Shown here: piece by piece, positions 35,235 through 43,938 of the stretch
Layout of the letters: the number at the start of each line of letters is the position of its first letter
Position numbering within the stretch: the stretch's first letter is position 1
Source of the DNA: Deltaproteobacteria bacterium
GTDB lineage: Bacteria > Desulfobacterota > Desulfobacteria > Desulfobacterales > QNYZ01
NCBI GenBank assembly: GCA_003973265.1
Contig: QNYZ01000078.1
Coordinates: forward strand, 1 to 52,566
Length of the DNA stretch: 52,566 nucleotides
Reading direction: 5' to 3'
The notes under the pieces: generated by a model
Told to the model about the DNA's origin: nothing
Seen by the model: only the letters and a program-made list of their open reading frames with translations
The model's database searches: none
Made by a program: the position numbers and the translations under genes

Positions 35235-36266
35235 ATGGAGATGAACCTGGAGGCGATTTCCCGGCTGATCGGCGGGGAGGTCATCGGAGAGAAAGAGAAG
35301 CGTATATCCGGGGTCGCACCCTTTGACGATGCGGGTCCGCACCAGATTACCTGCGCATTTCGGCCGGGATTTCTAAAAAAAATTCAGGCATCCCGGGCCG
35401 GGGCGATTATCGTTCCCCGGCATATCCGAAGTGACGGACAAAACCTGGTGGCGGTGGAAAATCCCCAGCTGGCCTTTATTAAAATTGTTAACCGGTTTTT
35501 TTCTCCCCGGGATGTGGGTACCGGTGTGGATCCGATGGCTGCTGTCGGCGATGATTTTAAGGCTGGAGAGGCCCTTTATGTCGGCCCCTGTGCTGTTATC
35601 GGCAAAAATGTCCGGTGCGGCCATCGCGTGAAGATTCATGCCGGGGTCGTCATCGGCCCGGGCGTTGTTGTCGGGGATGACGTGGTCATTTTTCCCAATG
35701 TCACCATTGGGGAACGGTGCCGGATCGGAGACCGGGTCACCATTCATCCGGGCGCGGTGATCGGTAGTGACGGTTTCGGGTTTGCCCCGGATGGCGAAAA
35801 ATACGTTAAGATTCCCCATACCGGGATTGTCAGGATCGATGATGACGTGGAAATTGGTGCCAATACCACCATTGACCGGGGGACATTTGGTCAGACCTGG
35901 TTAAAAAGAGGGGTCAAGACCGACAACCTTGTTCATGTGGCCCACAATGTCACTGTGGGAGAGGATACGCTTCTGGTGGCCCAGGTGGGGATTTCCGGCA
36001 GCTCGACGCTGGGGCGCCATGTGATCATGGCCGGCCAGGCCGGAATGGCCGGCCATCTTGATATTGGAGATCATGTGACCATTGGCCCCAGGGCCGGTAT
36101 TGCAAAATCAATCAAAGACGGACAGGTCGTATCCGGCGCACCGGAGATGCCCCATCGTTTGTGGTTGAAAGTGGTGCGCCTGATTCCCCGGCTGCCTGAA
36201 TTTTTTAAAAAACTGTCACGGATAGAGAAGCGCCTGGAAGTACTGGAAGATAAACCGAAGAAATGA
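35235..36266 (+). CDS. lpxD: UDP-3-O-acylglucosamine N-acyltransferase
   Basis: About 343 residues from ATG 35235 (an ATG at 35241 and a TTG at 35229 are in frame). N-terminal uridine-binding domain (EAISRLIGGEVIGE), then the left-handed beta-helix of hexapeptide repeats (many I-G-x-x-V/T-x turns, about 110-300) with the catalytic His in HVAHNVTVG, and a C-terminal helix. Adds the N-linked acyl chain, the third step of lipid A synthesis. Confidence 0.95.
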   Translation: MEMNLEAISRLIGGEVIGEKEKRISGVAPFDDAGPHQITCAFRPGFLKKIQASRAGAIIVPRHIRSDGQNLVAVENPQLAFIKIVNRFFSPRDVGTGVDPMAAVGDDFKAGEALYVGPCAVIGKNVRCGHRVKIHAGVVIGPGVVVGDDVVIFPNVTIGERCRIGDRVTIHPGAVIGSDGFGFAPDGEKYVKIPHTGIVRIDDDVEIGANTTIDRGTFGQTWLKRGVKTDNLVHVAHNVTVGEDTLLVAQVGISGSSTLGRHVIMAGQAGMAGHLDIGDHVTIGPRAGIAKSIKDGQVVSGAPEMPHRLWLKVVRLIPRLPEFFKKLSRIEKRLEVLEDKPKK

Positions 36267-36356
36267 ATGAAAGGTCTGCCTGATTTAAGCGGGATCGGAT
36301 TCAAAAAGGATCAGCTTGAAGAAGATCGGATTAAGGAAAATTGGATTCAGAAATGA
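36267..36356 (+). CDS. Possible 29-residue ORF between lpxD and fabZ
   Basis: An ATG immediately after the lpxD stop (TGA-ATG) opens 29 codons ending in TGA at 36356. The product would be highly charged (KKDQLEEDRIKEN). The DNA contains repeats (GATCGGATT twice, five GATC sites in 82 bases), so the frame may only reflect repetitive sequence. No known family. Confidence 0.2.
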   Translation: MKGLPDLSGIGFKKDQLEEDRIKENWIQK

Positions 36357-36377
36357 TCGGGTGGAAGAAAGATCAGG

Positions 36378-36827
36378 ATGAAAAAGACATACGATATTCG
36401 CGGGATTATGGAGCGCCTGCCGCATCGATACCCTTTTTTGCTCGTCGACCGGATTATCGATCTCATTCCCGGCAAGAAGGTGATAGCCCTTAAAAATGTA
36501 ACCATGAACGAACCCTTTTTCATGGGCCATTTCCCCAGAGAGCCGGTGATGCCCGGTGTTTTGATTCTGGAGGCCATGGCCCAGGCCGGCGGCGTGCTTA
36601 CCTTCGAATCGGTATCTGAAGAGAAAAAGAAAACCATGACCTTTTATTTTTCGACAATGGACGGGGTTCGGTTCAGAAAGTTAGTGGTTCCCGGGGACCA
36701 GCTGATATTTGAGATTGAATTATTAAGAATGCGTTCCAATGCAGTCAAAATGGCCGGTACGGCAAAAGTCGACGGTGCACTGGTGGCTGAGGGGCAAATG
36801 ATGGCATCGATCGGATCAAATAAATGA
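36378..36827 (+). CDS. fabZ: 3-hydroxyacyl-[ACP] dehydratase FabZ
   Basis: 149 residues, single hot-dog fold. Substrate-tunnel and active-site motifs HRYPFLLVDRI, GHFPREPVMPGVLILEAMAQ (catalytic His and Glu). Dehydrates 3-hydroxyacyl-ACP in fatty-acid elongation and competes with LpxA/LpxD for the same hydroxyacyl pool, which explains its place in the lpx cluster. Its stop overlaps the lpxA start by four bases (ATGA). Confidence 0.96.
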   Translation: MKKTYDIRGIMERLPHRYPFLLVDRIIDLIPGKKVIALKNVTMNEPFFMGHFPREPVMPGVLILEAMAQAGGVLTFESVSEEKKKTMTFYFSTMDGVRFRKLVVPGDQLIFEIELLRMRSNAVKMAGTAKVDGALVAEGQMMASIGSNK

Positions 36828-37594
36828 TACATAAATCAGCAGTTATTGATAAAAAAGCGACACTTGATTCAACGGTAACCGTCGGGCCTTATTCGGTGAT
36901 CCGGGATCATGTCACCATCGGGCCGGGGACGGAGATCGGTTCACACGTCACCATCGACCGGTATACGGACATCGGGTCGGATTGCCGGATATTCAATCAT
37001 GCCTCGATCGGTGCGGCACCCCAGGCGATAAAATATCAAGGGGAGAAAACCCGGTTGAAAATTGGTAACCGGACCGTGATTCGAGAATTTGCCACCCTCA
37101 ACCGGGGAACCTCTTTTGGCGGGGGGATTACGGAAGTGGGTGATGATAATTTCCTGATGGCCTATACCCATATTGCCCATGACTGCAAAACCGGAACCGG
37201 TGTTATCATGGCCAACAATGCCACCCTGGCCGGACATATCGTCTGCGGCGATCATGCCACCATCGGTGGGCTGGTTGCGGTCCATCAATTTGTCCAGATC
37301 GGCGCGTTTTCCTACGTGGGCGGAAAATCAGCGGTGGTGAAGGATGTTCCTCCCTATATGATTGCCGCCGGTGACCGGGCCCGGCTGCACGGCCTGAACA
37401 AGGTCGGGTTGAAACGACATGGGTTTTCAAATGAGACGCTCTCTTCACTGAAGAAAGCCTATCGGATCATTTTCCGTATCGGGTTGACATTGAACGAGGC
37501 GATTGAACGGGTCTCTGCTGAAGTGGAGCAGGTGCCCGAAGTCACATTTCTAATCGATTTCATAAAAGAATCCAGCCGGGGAATCACCCGATAA
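36824..37594 (+). CDS. lpxA: UDP-N-acetylglucosamine O-acyltransferase
   Basis: 256 residues. Beta-helix of hexapeptide repeats from residue 1 to about 190, with the catalytic His in YTHIAHDCKTG, and a C-terminal helical domain (GLNKVGLKRHGFSNETLSSLKKAYR). Catalyses the first lipid A step, addition of a 3-hydroxyacyl chain to UDP-GlcNAc (O-linked) or, in some bacteria, to UDP-GlcNAc3N (N-linked). The next gene makes the second substrate worth considering. Confidence 0.96.
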   Translation: MIHKSAVIDKKATLDSTVTVGPYSVIRDHVTIGPGTEIGSHVTIDRYTDIGSDCRIFNHASIGAAPQAIKYQGEKTRLKIGNRTVIREFATLNRGTSFGGGITEVGDDNFLMAYTHIAHDCKTGTGVIMANNATLAGHIVCGDHATIGGLVAVHQFVQIGAFSYVGGKSAVVKDVPPYMIAAGDRARLHGLNKVGLKRHGFSNETLSSLKKAYRIIFRIGLTLNEAIERVSAEVEQVPEVTFLIDFIKESSRGITR

Positions 37595-37624
37595 TTCCGG
37601 GAATGGGTTGAGGACAATGACTCA

Positions 37625-38584
37625 ATGAAACGAAAGCTGCGTGTCGCTGTCATTGGTGTGGGATACCTGGGAAAATTTCATGCCGAAAAATATGCCGGAA
37701 TGACGGATGTTGATCTGGTCGGCGTGGTGGATGTTGATGCGACGCGGGCGCATCAGGTGGCAGAGCGGCTGAATACCCGCGCTTTTACCCGGCATGAGGA
37801 TCTTTTCGGTAAAGTGGATGCGGTCAGCGTGGTGACACCGACCCCCGGGCACTATCAGATCAGCCGTGATTTTCTCAAGCAGGGTGTTGACACGTTTGTT
37901 GAAAAACCGATGACAGTTACCCTGGAAGAGGCGGATGAATTGATCGCTCTGGCCGGATCCAGAAACCTGATTATACAGGTCGGACACCTGGAACGGTTTA
38001 ACCCGGCGGTGGTGGCCCTGGCCGATGTGATTGACGGGCCGATGTTTATCGAATCGCACCGGTTGAGCCTGTTTAAAGACCGGGCCCTTGATGTGAGCGT
38101 GGTCCTTGATCTGATGATTCATGACATCGATATCCTGCTTAATTTTGTCGGCTGTGAGATCAAAACAATCCATGCGTCGGGCGTGGCCGTGATTACCGAT
38201 CGGGTGGACATTGCCAATGCCCGCCTTGAATTTGAAAACGGGTGTGTCGCCAACGTGACCACCAGCCGGGTATCGATGAAAAACCAGCGAAAACTGCGGT
38301 TGTTTCAAAAAAATGCTTATATTGCTGTGGATTTTGCCGAGCGCGAAATCGTCACGGTGATGCGGGACGCAACGGACGGCCCTCATCTGATTCCCGGCAT
38401 GAAAATCGAGCGCCATCGATTTGAACACGAAGACCCCCTTGACACTGAACTTCGATCATTCGTCAAATCGGTCAACCGCAGGGAGGCTTCCAAGGTCCCC
38501 GGGGAGGCGGGGCGGAATGCCCTGTCCGTTGCCCTGAATATCGTGGATCAGATTGAAGCCAATACCCGGCGGTTAACCGGATAA
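37625..38584 (+). CDS. Gfo/Idh/MocA oxidoreductase, GnnA-like by position
   Basis: 319 residues. N-terminal Rossmann fold with GVGYLGKFHA and the FVEKPMT motif of the family (the lysine of EKP), and a C-terminal alpha/beta domain with the conserved HDIDILLNFVG histidine. Located between lpxA and lpxB. In Acidithiobacillus ferrooxidans the gene at this place is gnnA, which oxidises UDP-GlcNAc at C-3 ahead of the aminotransferase GnnB. No gnnB-like gene is in this window. A related sugar-nucleotide dehydrogenase of other specificity is the alternative. Confidence 0.8.
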   Translation: MKRKLRVAVIGVGYLGKFHAEKYAGMTDVDLVGVVDVDATRAHQVAERLNTRAFTRHEDLFGKVDAVSVVTPTPGHYQISRDFLKQGVDTFVEKPMTVTLEEADELIALAGSRNLIIQVGHLERFNPAVVALADVIDGPMFIESHRLSLFKDRALDVSVVLDLMIHDIDILLNFVGCEIKTIHASGVAVITDRVDIANARLEFENGCVANVTTSRVSMKNQRKLRLFQKNAYIAVDFAEREIVTVMRDATDGPHLIPGMKIERHRFEHEDPLDTELRSFVKSVNRREASKVPGEAGRNALSVALNIVDQIEANTRRLTG

Positions 38585-38595
38585 GGCCGCCGATT

Positions 38596-39726
38596 GTGGG
38601 AAGAAGCAGACCCAGACAGGTGATGATCATTGCCGGCGAAGTGTCGGGAGATCTTCATGGTGCCGAGGTGGTTCGGGCTATTTTACGGGAAACCCCCGAG
38701 ACGGTCTTTTCCGGTATGGGGGGGGCAGCGATGGCATCGGCCGGCGTTGATATCCTGGTGGATGCCGCCTCTTTGAGCGTGATGGGGATTACCGAAGTTC
38801 TGACGCGAATCGGGCCGATTCTTGACGGGTTTCGTATTATCCGACGGGCGCTCAGGGCAATTCAGCCCGATCTGCTGATCCTGATTGATTTTCCCGATTT
38901 CAACCTTCGCGTGGCGCGTATTGCAAAATTACTGGGTATCCGTGTCCTGTACTATATCAGCCCCCAGATCTGGGCCTGGCGAACGGGCCGGGTAAAAACA
39001 ATCAGAAAACGGGTTGATCACATGGCGGTTATCTTTCCCTTTGAGACCCGCTTTTTTACCGGGAACGACGTGGATGTGACCTATGTCGGGCATCCCCTGC
39101 TTGATCATCAATGGCCCATGGTCAACGCGCCCGGTAACGATCCTTTTCCGGTTATCGGGCTGTTGCCCGGCTCCCGGCCCCAGGAAATCAGCCGGCATCT
39201 GCCACTGATGCTGGAAAGTGCACTGGCCATCCGCCGCCATTCTGGCCCGGCCCGTTTTTTAATCGGGCCGGTTGATGCGGCACAGCAGGCGCTTGCTGCC
39301 GCCATGGTAAAGGCGCACCACGCCACGGGTATCTGCGACATTATCGATGGGGGCGCGCGGGCTGTTTTCTCCAGATGCCATCTGGTCATTGCCGCTTCAG
39401 GAACCGTGACACTGGAAGCCGCTATTTCCGGTGTGCCCATGGTCGTGATTTACAAGGTGTCGCCGTTGAGCTATCTGCTGGGCCGGGTCATGATTCGGGT
39501 CAAATTTATCAGTCTGGTCAACCTCGTTGCCGGGCGGGAAGTGGTTCCCGAGCTGATACAAAAAGAAGCCTCACCCGGCCGTATCACCGGAAAGGTGCTG
39601 GAAATCCTCAGTCAACCGGGCCGTCTGGATACGATTCGTCGGGATCTGGCAGATGTCAGAGAGATACTTGGTACCGGCGGGGCTGCCCGGCGGGTGGCGA
39701 AAATTGCACTTGAAATGATGGTGTAG
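38596..39726 (+). CDS. lpxB: Lipid-A-disaccharide synthase
   Basis: 376 residues from a GTG with AAGG upstream. GT19 family: N-terminal IIAGEVSGDLHGAEVVRAI, the SPQIWAWR motif, and the C-terminal nucleotide-binding half with LLPGSRPQEI and ASGTVTLEAA (the family Ser-Gly-Thr-x-Thr-Leu-Glu pattern). Joins UDP-2,3-diacylglucosamine and lipid X. Peripheral inner-membrane enzyme. The LpxH/LpxI-type hydrolase is not in the window. Confidence 0.95.
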   Translation: MGRSRPRQVMIIAGEVSGDLHGAEVVRAILRETPETVFSGMGGAAMASAGVDILVDAASLSVMGITEVLTRIGPILDGFRIIRRALRAIQPDLLILIDFPDFNLRVARIAKLLGIRVLYYISPQIWAWRTGRVKTIRKRVDHMAVIFPFETRFFTGNDVDVTYVGHPLLDHQWPMVNAPGNDPFPVIGLLPGSRPQEISRHLPLMLESALAIRRHSGPARFLIGPVDAAQQALAAAMVKAHHATGICDIIDGGARAVFSRCHLVIAASGTVTLEAAISGVPMVVIYKVSPLSYLLGRVMIRVKFISLVNLVAGREVVPELIQKEASPGRITGKVLEILSQPGRLDTIRRDLADVREILGTGGAARRVAKIALEMMV

Positions 39727-39814
39727 TTCTTGTTTTTTTTGGATGTCCGCCTTGGAACGGGCATCCATTTTTAACGCGAAAAGATTTGTGGATGTTATCA
39801 TACAGAGAAAAAGA

Positions 39815-41647
39815 ATGCCGGTATTCTTAACCCAGCTTTTTACGGGCCGGATCGGTCAACTGCTGCGGATGGTGAAAGACCATCGGGCACGGCTCTTTTT
39901 TGCCCTGATGGCGATGGTCGTGGTGGCGGCCAGCCAGGCTGCGATTCCGTTTGTGCTGAAACATGTCATGGACGATATCTTCGTCAATAAAGATTCCCAA
40001 ATGCTCAACCTGATTCCCGTCGGGGTTATTGTGCTCTACCTGGTTCGGGGCGCGGCCATGTATTATCAGGCGTACCTGATGAAGTACGTCGGCGAAAAGA
40101 TCGTGATGCGTCTGCGCAACCGACTCTACAACCGCATCCAGGATCTTCCGCTTTCATTTTTTCATAAAGAACAGACCGGCGCGTTGATGTCGCGGATCAC
40201 CCATGATGTCAGTATTGTCCGGGAGATGATATCCGATGCCATGACCGGTATTGTGAAAGATGCCGTCATGATCCTGGGGCTGGCCATTTACATTTATGTT
40301 CAGGACTGGAAGCTGGCCATGGCCGCCACGGTCATTTTGCCCATTGCCTTTTACCCCATTTCCCAGTTCGGGCGAAGGATCCGCCGGTACAGCACCGGGT
40401 ACCAGGCGGCCATGGCGGACATGAGCGCCTTTTTATTTGAAACATTTACCGGCAACAAGATTGTCAAGGCTTTCGGCATGGAGGCCTATGAAAAGAACCG
40501 GTTTAAAACAAAATCGACGGACCTCTTCCGGCTTCAGATCAAACAGGTCGTTGTCCGGGCCCTCTCCTCACCGGTGATGGAGTGTCTCGGGGGATTCGGC
40601 ATCGCCTTTATTATCTGGTTTGGCGGGCGGCAGGTCATTGCCGGAACGCAGACCGTCGGCACGTTTACATCGTTTATCGCGGCGGTGCTTCTGCTCTACG
40701 ACCCGGTCCGGCGATTGAGCAAGTTCAACAACACGATTCAACAGGGGATGGCCGCTGCCGACCGGGTCTTTGATATCATCGAACACCCCTCCGAGATTAA
40801 AGAGGTGGATCATCCGGTGGTGGTGCCGGATGGCCCCCATCGGATCTGCTTTAAAAATGTGTCCTTTGGCTATTCGGATGGTGAAACCGTTTTAAAAGGG
40901 ATCGATCTGGACGTTCATCCGGGTGAAATTGTTGCCCTGGTCGGCGCCAGCGGCGGTGGTAAAACCACCCTGGTCAACCTGATTCCGCGCTTTTTCGATA
41001 CCACCGAAGGCGTGATCGAAATCGACGGGCAGGATATCCGGGGCGTATCCCTGGCTTCCCTGCGCCGGCAGATCGCCATTGTTACCCAGGAACCGATTTT
41101 GTTCAACGACTCGGTCCGCCACAATATCGCCTATGGCAGACAAAAGGCATCGGCCGGGCAGATCGTGGATTCCGCCCGGGCGGCATATGTCGATGGCTTT
41201 GTTTCCCGTTTTCCGAATGGATACGATACCCGGATCGGCGAACTGGGAGATCGTCTGTCCGGCGGTGAAAAACAGCGGCTCTGTATTGCCCGGGCATTGT
41301 TAAAAGACGCCCCGATCCTGATCCTGGACGAAGCCACCTCTTCGCTCGACTCCGAGTCAGAACAACTGGTCCAGAAAGCCCTGGAGAATCTCATGCGTGG
41401 CCGGACCACCTTTGTGATTGCCCATCGGCTCTCTACCGTGCGATACGCGGACCGGATTGTCGTGATTGACGGTGGCCGCATCGTGGAAACAGGGACCCAC
41501 CAGGAATTGCTCAAACAGCAGGGGGCCTATTTCAATCTTTGCCGGATTCAGTCTGCCAAAGACATAACCATCGGGGAGATAACCGGCGGGGAGATAACCG
41601 GCGGGGATACGATCGCCTGCGACAGGGGTACGGAGATACCGGCATGA
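39815..41647 (+). CDS. msbA: Lipid A export ABC transporter MsbA
   Basis: 610 residues from ATG 39815 (GAGAAAAAG upstream); the frame is open from 39743 but that ATG has no ribosome binding site. Fused transporter: six membrane helices (about 30-320) and a nucleotide-binding domain with Walker A GASGGGKTTL, signature LSGGEKQRLCIARALL, Walker B ILILDEATSSLD and the H-loop VIAHRLS. Flips core-lipid A across the inner membrane. The C-terminus carries a short repeat-encoded tail (EITGGEITGGDT). The final ATGA overlaps lptF. Confidence 0.93.
   Translation: MPVFLTQLFTGRIGQLLRMVKDHRARLFFALMAMVVVAASQAAIPFVLKHVMDDIFVNKDSQMLNLIPVGVIVLYLVRGAAMYYQAYLMKYVGEKIVMRLRNRLYNRIQDLPLSFFHKEQTGALMSRITHDVSIVREMISDAMTGIVKDAVMILGLAIYIYVQDWKLAMAATVILPIAFYPISQFGRRIRRYSTGYQAAMADMSAFLFETFTGNKIVKAFGMEAYEKNRFKTKSTDLFRLQIKQVVVRALSSPVMECLGGFGIAFIIWFGGRQVIAGTQTVGTFTSFIAAVLLLYDPVRRLSKFNNTIQQGMAAADRVFDIIEHPSEIKEVDHPVVVPDGPHRICFKNVSFGYSDGETVLKGIDLDVHPGEIVALVGASGGGKTTLVNLIPRFFDTTEGVIEIDGQDIRGVSLASLRRQIAIVTQEPILFNDSVRHNIAYGRQKASAGQIVDSARAAYVDGFVSRFPNGYDTRIGELGDRLSGGEKQRLCIARALLKDAPILILDEATSSLDSESEQLVQKALENLMRGRTTFVIAHRLSTVRYADRIVVIDGGRIVETGTHQELLKQQGAYFNLCRIQSAKDITIGEITGGEITGGDTIACDRGTEIPA
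41573..41607 (+). repeat. 15-nt tandem repeat in the msbA 3' end
   Basis: GGGGAGATAACCGGC occurs twice in tandem (41573-41587, 41588-41602), with a partial third copy, and a diverged copy just before (41558-41572). It encodes EITGG repeats in the cytosolic tail of MsbA. In-frame, so changes in copy number would not disrupt the protein. Confidence 0.75.
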
Positions 41648-42801
41648 CGTTCAACTCAATCATCAACCGGTATATTTTTCGGGAACTGCTTCCCCCGTTT
41701 GCGCTTAATATCGTTTTTTTTACCTTTGTGTTTTTGATGACCAAAATCCTGAATATAACCGATATGATAATCAATTATCATGTCGGCCTCGGGACCATCC
41801 TGAAAATGATCGCCTATTTTATTCCCTTTTTCCTGGGATTCGTGATTCCCATCGCCGTGATGATGAGCGTGCTGTTGACTTTTTTACGGATGTCCGGTGA
41901 CAATGAGGTGATTGCCCTGCGCGCCGGCGGTGTCAGCATATACAGCCTGTTGACACCGGTTATTGTGTTCAGCGTGCTGGGGGCGTTATTGACATTCTGG
42001 GTGTCGACCACCGGCCTGCTCTGGGGAAGACTCGGCCTCAAGCAGCTGACCTATGATGTCGCGGCGTCCAATTTAAATATCGGGATTAAATCGCGGCAGT
42101 TCAGTGATGATTTCAACGGTGTAACCATCTATGTCAATTCCATTGATCCCCGGACCGGCAATTTGGAGGATGTCTTTATCGAAGATCGCAGGGACAAGCG
42201 CATGGTGAGTACAATCGTGGCTCCCCGGGCGGTTTTATTCAACGAGAGCGACGGCCTGGAGGCCCGGGCCCGGCTGTTTGACGGGACGTTGAACCAGGTC
42301 AATTTAAAGGGGCAGACTGTCAATTCAATCAAGTTCGGCGTGTATGACCTGCGGCTGGATTTAAAACGGGCCCCTGTGATCAAGCACAATAAACGGAAAA
42401 GCCGGAAAGAGATGAATCTGGCCGAACTTCGAAACTATTTGCGCAACGCCAAAGAAAAGAATGGACATTACTACTCGATTTTAATCACCTATTATAACAA
42501 GTTTGCCATTCCGGTCACATGCATTTCCCTGGGACTGCTCGCCGTTCCGCTGGGAGTCCTGGCCAGCGGGCTGAGGAAATCTTTCGGCCTGGGTCTCGGC
42601 ATGTTTTTCCTGTTTATCAATTACGCCCTGATGTCCGCCGGAAAGGTTTTTGGTGAGGCGGGTATTTATCCGCCGATTATCGGTACATGGATGCCCAATC
42701 TGGTGACCCTGCTGGTGGCAGGGTACTTCTTCTACCGGTCCGCCGATAACAGGACCTTTCGTTTTAACTGGCGCCGCCGACGTGGGCAGAAGGTGAGATG
42801 A
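41644..42801 (+). CDS. lptF: LPS export permease LptF
   Basis: 385 residues from ATG 41644, overlapping the msbA stop by four bases; an upstream open frame lies inside msbA and is not used. YjgP/YjgQ layout: three N-terminal helices (about 18-40, 55-80, 95-120), a periplasmic beta-jellyroll (about 130-280) and three C-terminal helices (about 290-375). With LptG and the ATPase LptB (not in the window) it pulls LPS from the inner membrane. The N-terminus MTFNSIINRYIFRELLPPF is typical of the family. Confidence 0.92.
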   Translation: MTFNSIINRYIFRELLPPFALNIVFFTFVFLMTKILNITDMIINYHVGLGTILKMIAYFIPFFLGFVIPIAVMMSVLLTFLRMSGDNEVIALRAGGVSIYSLLTPVIVFSVLGALLTFWVSTTGLLWGRLGLKQLTYDVAASNLNIGIKSRQFSDDFNGVTIYVNSIDPRTGNLEDVFIEDRRDKRMVSTIVAPRAVLFNESDGLEARARLFDGTLNQVNLKGQTVNSIKFGVYDLRLDLKRAPVIKHNKRKSRKEMNLAELRNYLRNAKEKNGHYYSILITYYNKFAIPVTCISLGLLAVPLGVLASGLRKSFGLGLGMFFLFINYALMSAGKVFGEAGIYPPIIGTWMPNLVTLLVAGYFFYRSADNRTFRFNWRRRRGQKVR

Positions 42802-42844
42802 AAACTGAATATTTAATAATTTCTTCACTGCCGTCGGGTCTGCC

Positions 42845-43921
42845 ATGTCGATAATCAACCGATATATCATCGGCGAAGTGATCAAGCAGTTCATGATCCT
42901 GATGGGCACCCTTGTTTCGATTTATTATGTCGTCGATTTTTTTGAAAAGATTGATAATTTTATTGGAAGCAGGATCGCCGCTTCAAGAATTGTCACCTAT
43001 TTTGCCTATAAACTTCCCTTTATTTCCGCGCAGATGATCCCGATCTGTCTGCTGCTGGCCGTTATCGTTACCTTTGGACTGATGAACCGGCATAACGAGC
43101 TGGTTGCGTTTCGAAGCAACGGCATCGGAATCTTTCATCTTTTAAAACCGGTACTCATGATCAGTGCCGTATTCGTCGTGATTCTGTTCATGCTTTCCGA
43201 AGTCGTTGTTCCGGTCACCGTCAGCAAGACCAATCGCATCTGGCTTGAAGAAGTAAAGAAAAAATCGGTAAATACTTCCAGGTCGCGGAATATCTGGATA
43301 CGGGAAAAACAGCGGATTATTCATATTGAGTATTATAATCCCGCCAAAAAAGCCGTTAACGGATTTGTCGTTTATGAATTTGACCCGGATTTTAACCTGG
43401 TACGTCGTCTGGATGCACCAAAAGGCGTTTTTAAACCGCCCAACTGGGTCATGCTGGATGCCATGGAACAGAAATATAATTCGAAAACCGAGATGTACGA
43501 CGTATTGTCCCACGATGAAGTTATCATATCGATTGACCTGAAGCCGGAGGATCTGACCCGGGTCGTCAAGGGGTCCGAGGAAATGGGATTTATCGAATTG
43601 ATGCGATATATCCGCCAGGTGGAATCCGAAGGATATGACGTCACGCCCTATCGGGTGGACCTGTATGGCAAGGCCGCTTTCCCGTTTGTCTGCCTGCTGA
43701 TGGGCCTGCTAGGTACCGGGATTGCCGCCAAGATTCGTTCCAAGGACAGCCTGGCCTTTGTTGTGGCCGCCGCCATCGGCCTGGCATTTTTATACTGGAC
43801 CGCCTATGGACTCTTTATTTCACTGGGATATGGAGAAGTGCTTCCGCCGCTGGTGGCCGCCTGGGCGACCAATGCCATCTTTTTCTTTTTGAGTATTTAT
43901 CTCCTGGTTATCGCGATTTGA
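42845..43921 (+). CDS. lptG: LPS export permease LptG
   Basis: 358 residues with the same fold as LptF: starts SIINRYIIGEVIKQFMILMG, helices at about 12-35, 55-80 and 97-120, a periplasmic beta-rich domain (about 125-265), and helices at about 270-295, 300-325 and 330-355. The Lpt complex needs one LptF and one LptG, and both are present side by side. lpxK follows within about 20 nt. Confidence 0.92.
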   Translation: MSIINRYIIGEVIKQFMILMGTLVSIYYVVDFFEKIDNFIGSRIAASRIVTYFAYKLPFISAQMIPICLLLAVIVTFGLMNRHNELVAFRSNGIGIFHLLKPVLMISAVFVVILFMLSEVVVPVTVSKTNRIWLEEVKKKSVNTSRSRNIWIREKQRIIHIEYYNPAKKAVNGFVVYEFDPDFNLVRRLDAPKGVFKPPNWVMLDAMEQKYNSKTEMYDVLSHDEVIISIDLKPEDLTRVVKGSEEMGFIELMRYIRQVESEGYDVTPYRVDLYGKAAFPFVCLLMGLLGTGIAAKIRSKDSLAFVVAAAIGLAFLYWTAYGLFISLGYGEVLPPLVAAWATNAIFFFLSIYLLVIAI

Positions 43922-43938
43922 CTACCAGCTGTCGGGCC

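Noticed and set aside
41539..41643. Upstream extension of LptF
   Set aside because: The added residues come from the msbA repeat region read in another frame; the family-typical start is the ATG at 41644.
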